Assembly (NCBI RefSeq): GCF_000004195.4
Contig: NC_030679.2
Span: 151,342,284 to 151,406,283, forward strand
Length of the DNA: 64,000 nucleotides
Source of the DNA: Xenopus tropicalis
Taxonomy: Eukaryota; Chordata; Amphibia; Anura; Pipidae
Direction: 5' to 3'
Shown here: piece after piece, positions 62,080 to 64,000 of the stretch
How the letters are laid out: every line of letters starts with the position of its first letter
How positions within the stretch are numbered: position 1 is the first letter of the stretch
Notes under the pieces: model-generated
Databases searched by the model: none
Told to the model about the DNA's origin: nothing
What the model saw: the letters and a program-made list of their open reading frames with translations, nothing else
Program-made: the position numbers and the translations under genes

Positions 62080-63700
62080 AACCACAGCCATGTGGCTCCA
62101 CACCTACTCGCTCTATCCCATGCCAACCACAGCCAAACAACTCCACACCCAATCATCTTATCCGACGCCAACCACAGCCACCCAACTCCACACCCAATCA
62201 TCTTATCAGACGCCAACCACAGCCACCCAACTCCACACTCAATCATCTTATTCGACGCCAACCACAGCCACCCAACTCCACACCCAATCATCTTATCCGA
62301 CGCCAACCACAGCCACCCAACTCCACACCCAATCATCTTATCCGACGCCAACCACAGCCACCCAACTCCACACCCAATCATCTTATCCGACGCCAACCAC
62401 AGCCACCCAACTCCACACCCAATCATCTTATCCGACACCAACCACAGCCACCCAACTCCACACTCAATCATCTTATCCGACGCCAACCACAGCCTAACAA
62501 CTCCACACCCAATCATCTTATCCGACGCCAACCACAGCCACCCAACTCCACACTCAATCATCTTATCCGACACCAACCACAGCCACTCAACTCTACACCC
62601 AACCACCTTATCCGACGCCAACCACAGCCACCCAACTCCACACTCAATCATCTTATCCAACACCAACCACAGCCACTCAACTCTACACCCAACCACCTAT
62701 CCAGACCACAGCCACCCAACTCCACACTCAATCATCTTATCCGACGCCAACCACAGCCACCCAACTCCACACTCAATCATCTTATCCGACGCCAACCACA
62801 GCCACCCAACTCACACCCAACCACCTTATCCGACGCCAACCACAGCCACCCAACTCCACACTCAATCATCTTATCCGACGCCAACCACAGCCTAACAACT
62901 CCACACCCAATCATCTTATCTGACGCCAACCACATTCACCCAACTCCACACGCAATAATCTTAACCGACGCCAACCACAGCCACCCAACTCTACACCCAA
63001 CCACCTTATCCGACGCCAACCACAGCCACCCAACTCCACACTCAATCATCTTATCCGACGCCAACCACAGCCACCCAACTCTACACCCAACCACCTTATC
63101 CGACCCCAACCACAGCCACCCAACTCTACACCCAACCACCTATATCGATCGCCAACCACAGCAACCCAACCACCTTATCCGACGCCAACCACAGCAACCC
63201 AACCACCTTATCCGACGCCAACAACAGCCACCAAACTCCACGCTCAATCATCTTATCCAATGCCAACCACAGCTACCCAACTCTACACCCAACCACCTTA
63301 TCCGACACCAACCACAGCCACCCAACTCTACACCCAACCACCTTATCCGACGCCAACCACAGCCACCCAACCACCTTATCCGACGCCAACAACAGCCACC
63401 AAACTCCACACTCAATCATCTTATCCGACGCCAACCACAGCCACCCAACTCCACACCCAATCATCTTAACTGACGCCAACCACAGCCACCCAACCACCTT
63501 ATCCGACGCCAACCACAGCCACCCAACTCTAAACCCAACCACCTTATCCGACACCAACCACAGCCACCCAACTCTAAACCCAACCACCTTATCCAATGCC
63601 AACCACAGCCACCCAACTCTAAACCCAACCACCTTATCCAATGCCAACCACAGCCACCCAACTCCACACCCAACCACCTTATCTGATGCCAACCACTTCT
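62080..63700 (-). repeat. 45-bp minisatellite in the next irs3 intron (about 35 copies)
   Basis: On the + strand the unit reads ACCACAGCCACCCAACTCCA, CACCCAATCATCTTATCCGA, CGCCA (45 bp). Variants CACTCAATC, CTACACCCAACCACC and CTAAACCCAACCACC mark sub-blocks, and shortened copies appear after about 62690. Since 45 is divisible by three, 15-residue peptide repeats stay open for up to 364 codons on one strand and 220 on the other; these are not genes. Confidence 0.95.
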
Positions 63701-64000
63701 TCCCACTACAGCCGTGGCCACGTAGCTGTACAACCAACCACCCAACCCCACACCAAAAACAAAATCTCCCTCCTGGGCACAATAGGGCAGTGCCACGGCA
63801 TTGGTACAAGGAGAGATAAGATGGCGCGGGTTTCCCAGAGTGAGCTGTCTGGGCGCATCACATGGCTCTGGGACATAAGGGGTTAGTTTGGGGGTTCATC
63901 TCATGGTGTGTAAGATGGGGATCACATAAAACTGGTTGCTAATGGGTTAATATATGGATGAATTATGTGTCACTGGAGGTAAGGGGTTAATATTAATACC
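63701..64000. other. Unique right end, no exon recognised
   Basis: Still inside the irs3 intron that precedes the PTB core exon (minus strand). No PH-domain segment is seen on the minus strand, so the PH exon lies beyond the window. Two GGGGTTA-type motifs occur near 63880 and 63980. Confidence 0.5.

Noticed and set aside
61801..63139. 364-codon and 220-codon frames over the 45-bp array
   Set aside because: Both strands stay open because the unit is 45 bp; the 5' part of the plus-strand frame is the antisense of the irs3 PTB exon.

Overview
This window looks like vertebrate genomic DNA, most probably from a frog (Xenopus). It has spliced genes with GT-AG introns, CCAAT-type promoters and AATAAA/ATTAAA poly(A) signals. 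It also has a degenerate Tc1-like fossil and dispersed repeats of a kind I associate with Xenopus. Species is inferred, not proven. The gene order lrch4(+) - sap25-like(+) - irs3(-) matches the mammalian LRCH4-SAP25-IRS3-AGFG2 block as I recall it.

0-25 kb: lrch4 (leucine-rich repeats and calponin-homology domain 4). Thirteen clean exons (288-12153) join with consistent phases for 481 codons, covering eight LRRs and the LRCH linker. The C-terminal CH domain follows at 14.6-15.6 kb and a transmembrane exon ends at 22006. The stretch from about 12.5 to 21.7 kb carries many indels and substitutions, as in uncorrected long-read gap filling, and this breaks the CH exons. A second, clean terminal exon (24608-24715) encodes another version of the last CH segment without a membrane anchor and has its own poly(A) signal. 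This suggests alternative membrane-bound and soluble LRCH4 ends.

25-40 kb: almost pure tandem repeats with units of 133, 51 and 68 bp and no convincing gene. 40-46.2 kb: a promoter-like segment and a five-exon gene for a 215-residue protein, assigned to SAP25 mainly by synteny. 46.6-59.3 kb: more tandem arrays, plus a possible minus-strand 3' UTR near 50-51 kb. 59.4-61.9 kb (minus strand): the PTB domain and tyrosine-rich tail of an insulin receptor substrate, best called irs3. Its PH-domain exons lie beyond the right edge.

The most striking property of the window is its repeat load. By my estimated boundaries about two thirds of it is in some 26 different minisatellite arrays, nearly all in introns or between genes. 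Almost all long open frames outside the three genes are by-products of these arrays. Some units carry splice-site-like or G-run motifs, and assembly quality varies sharply along the window.
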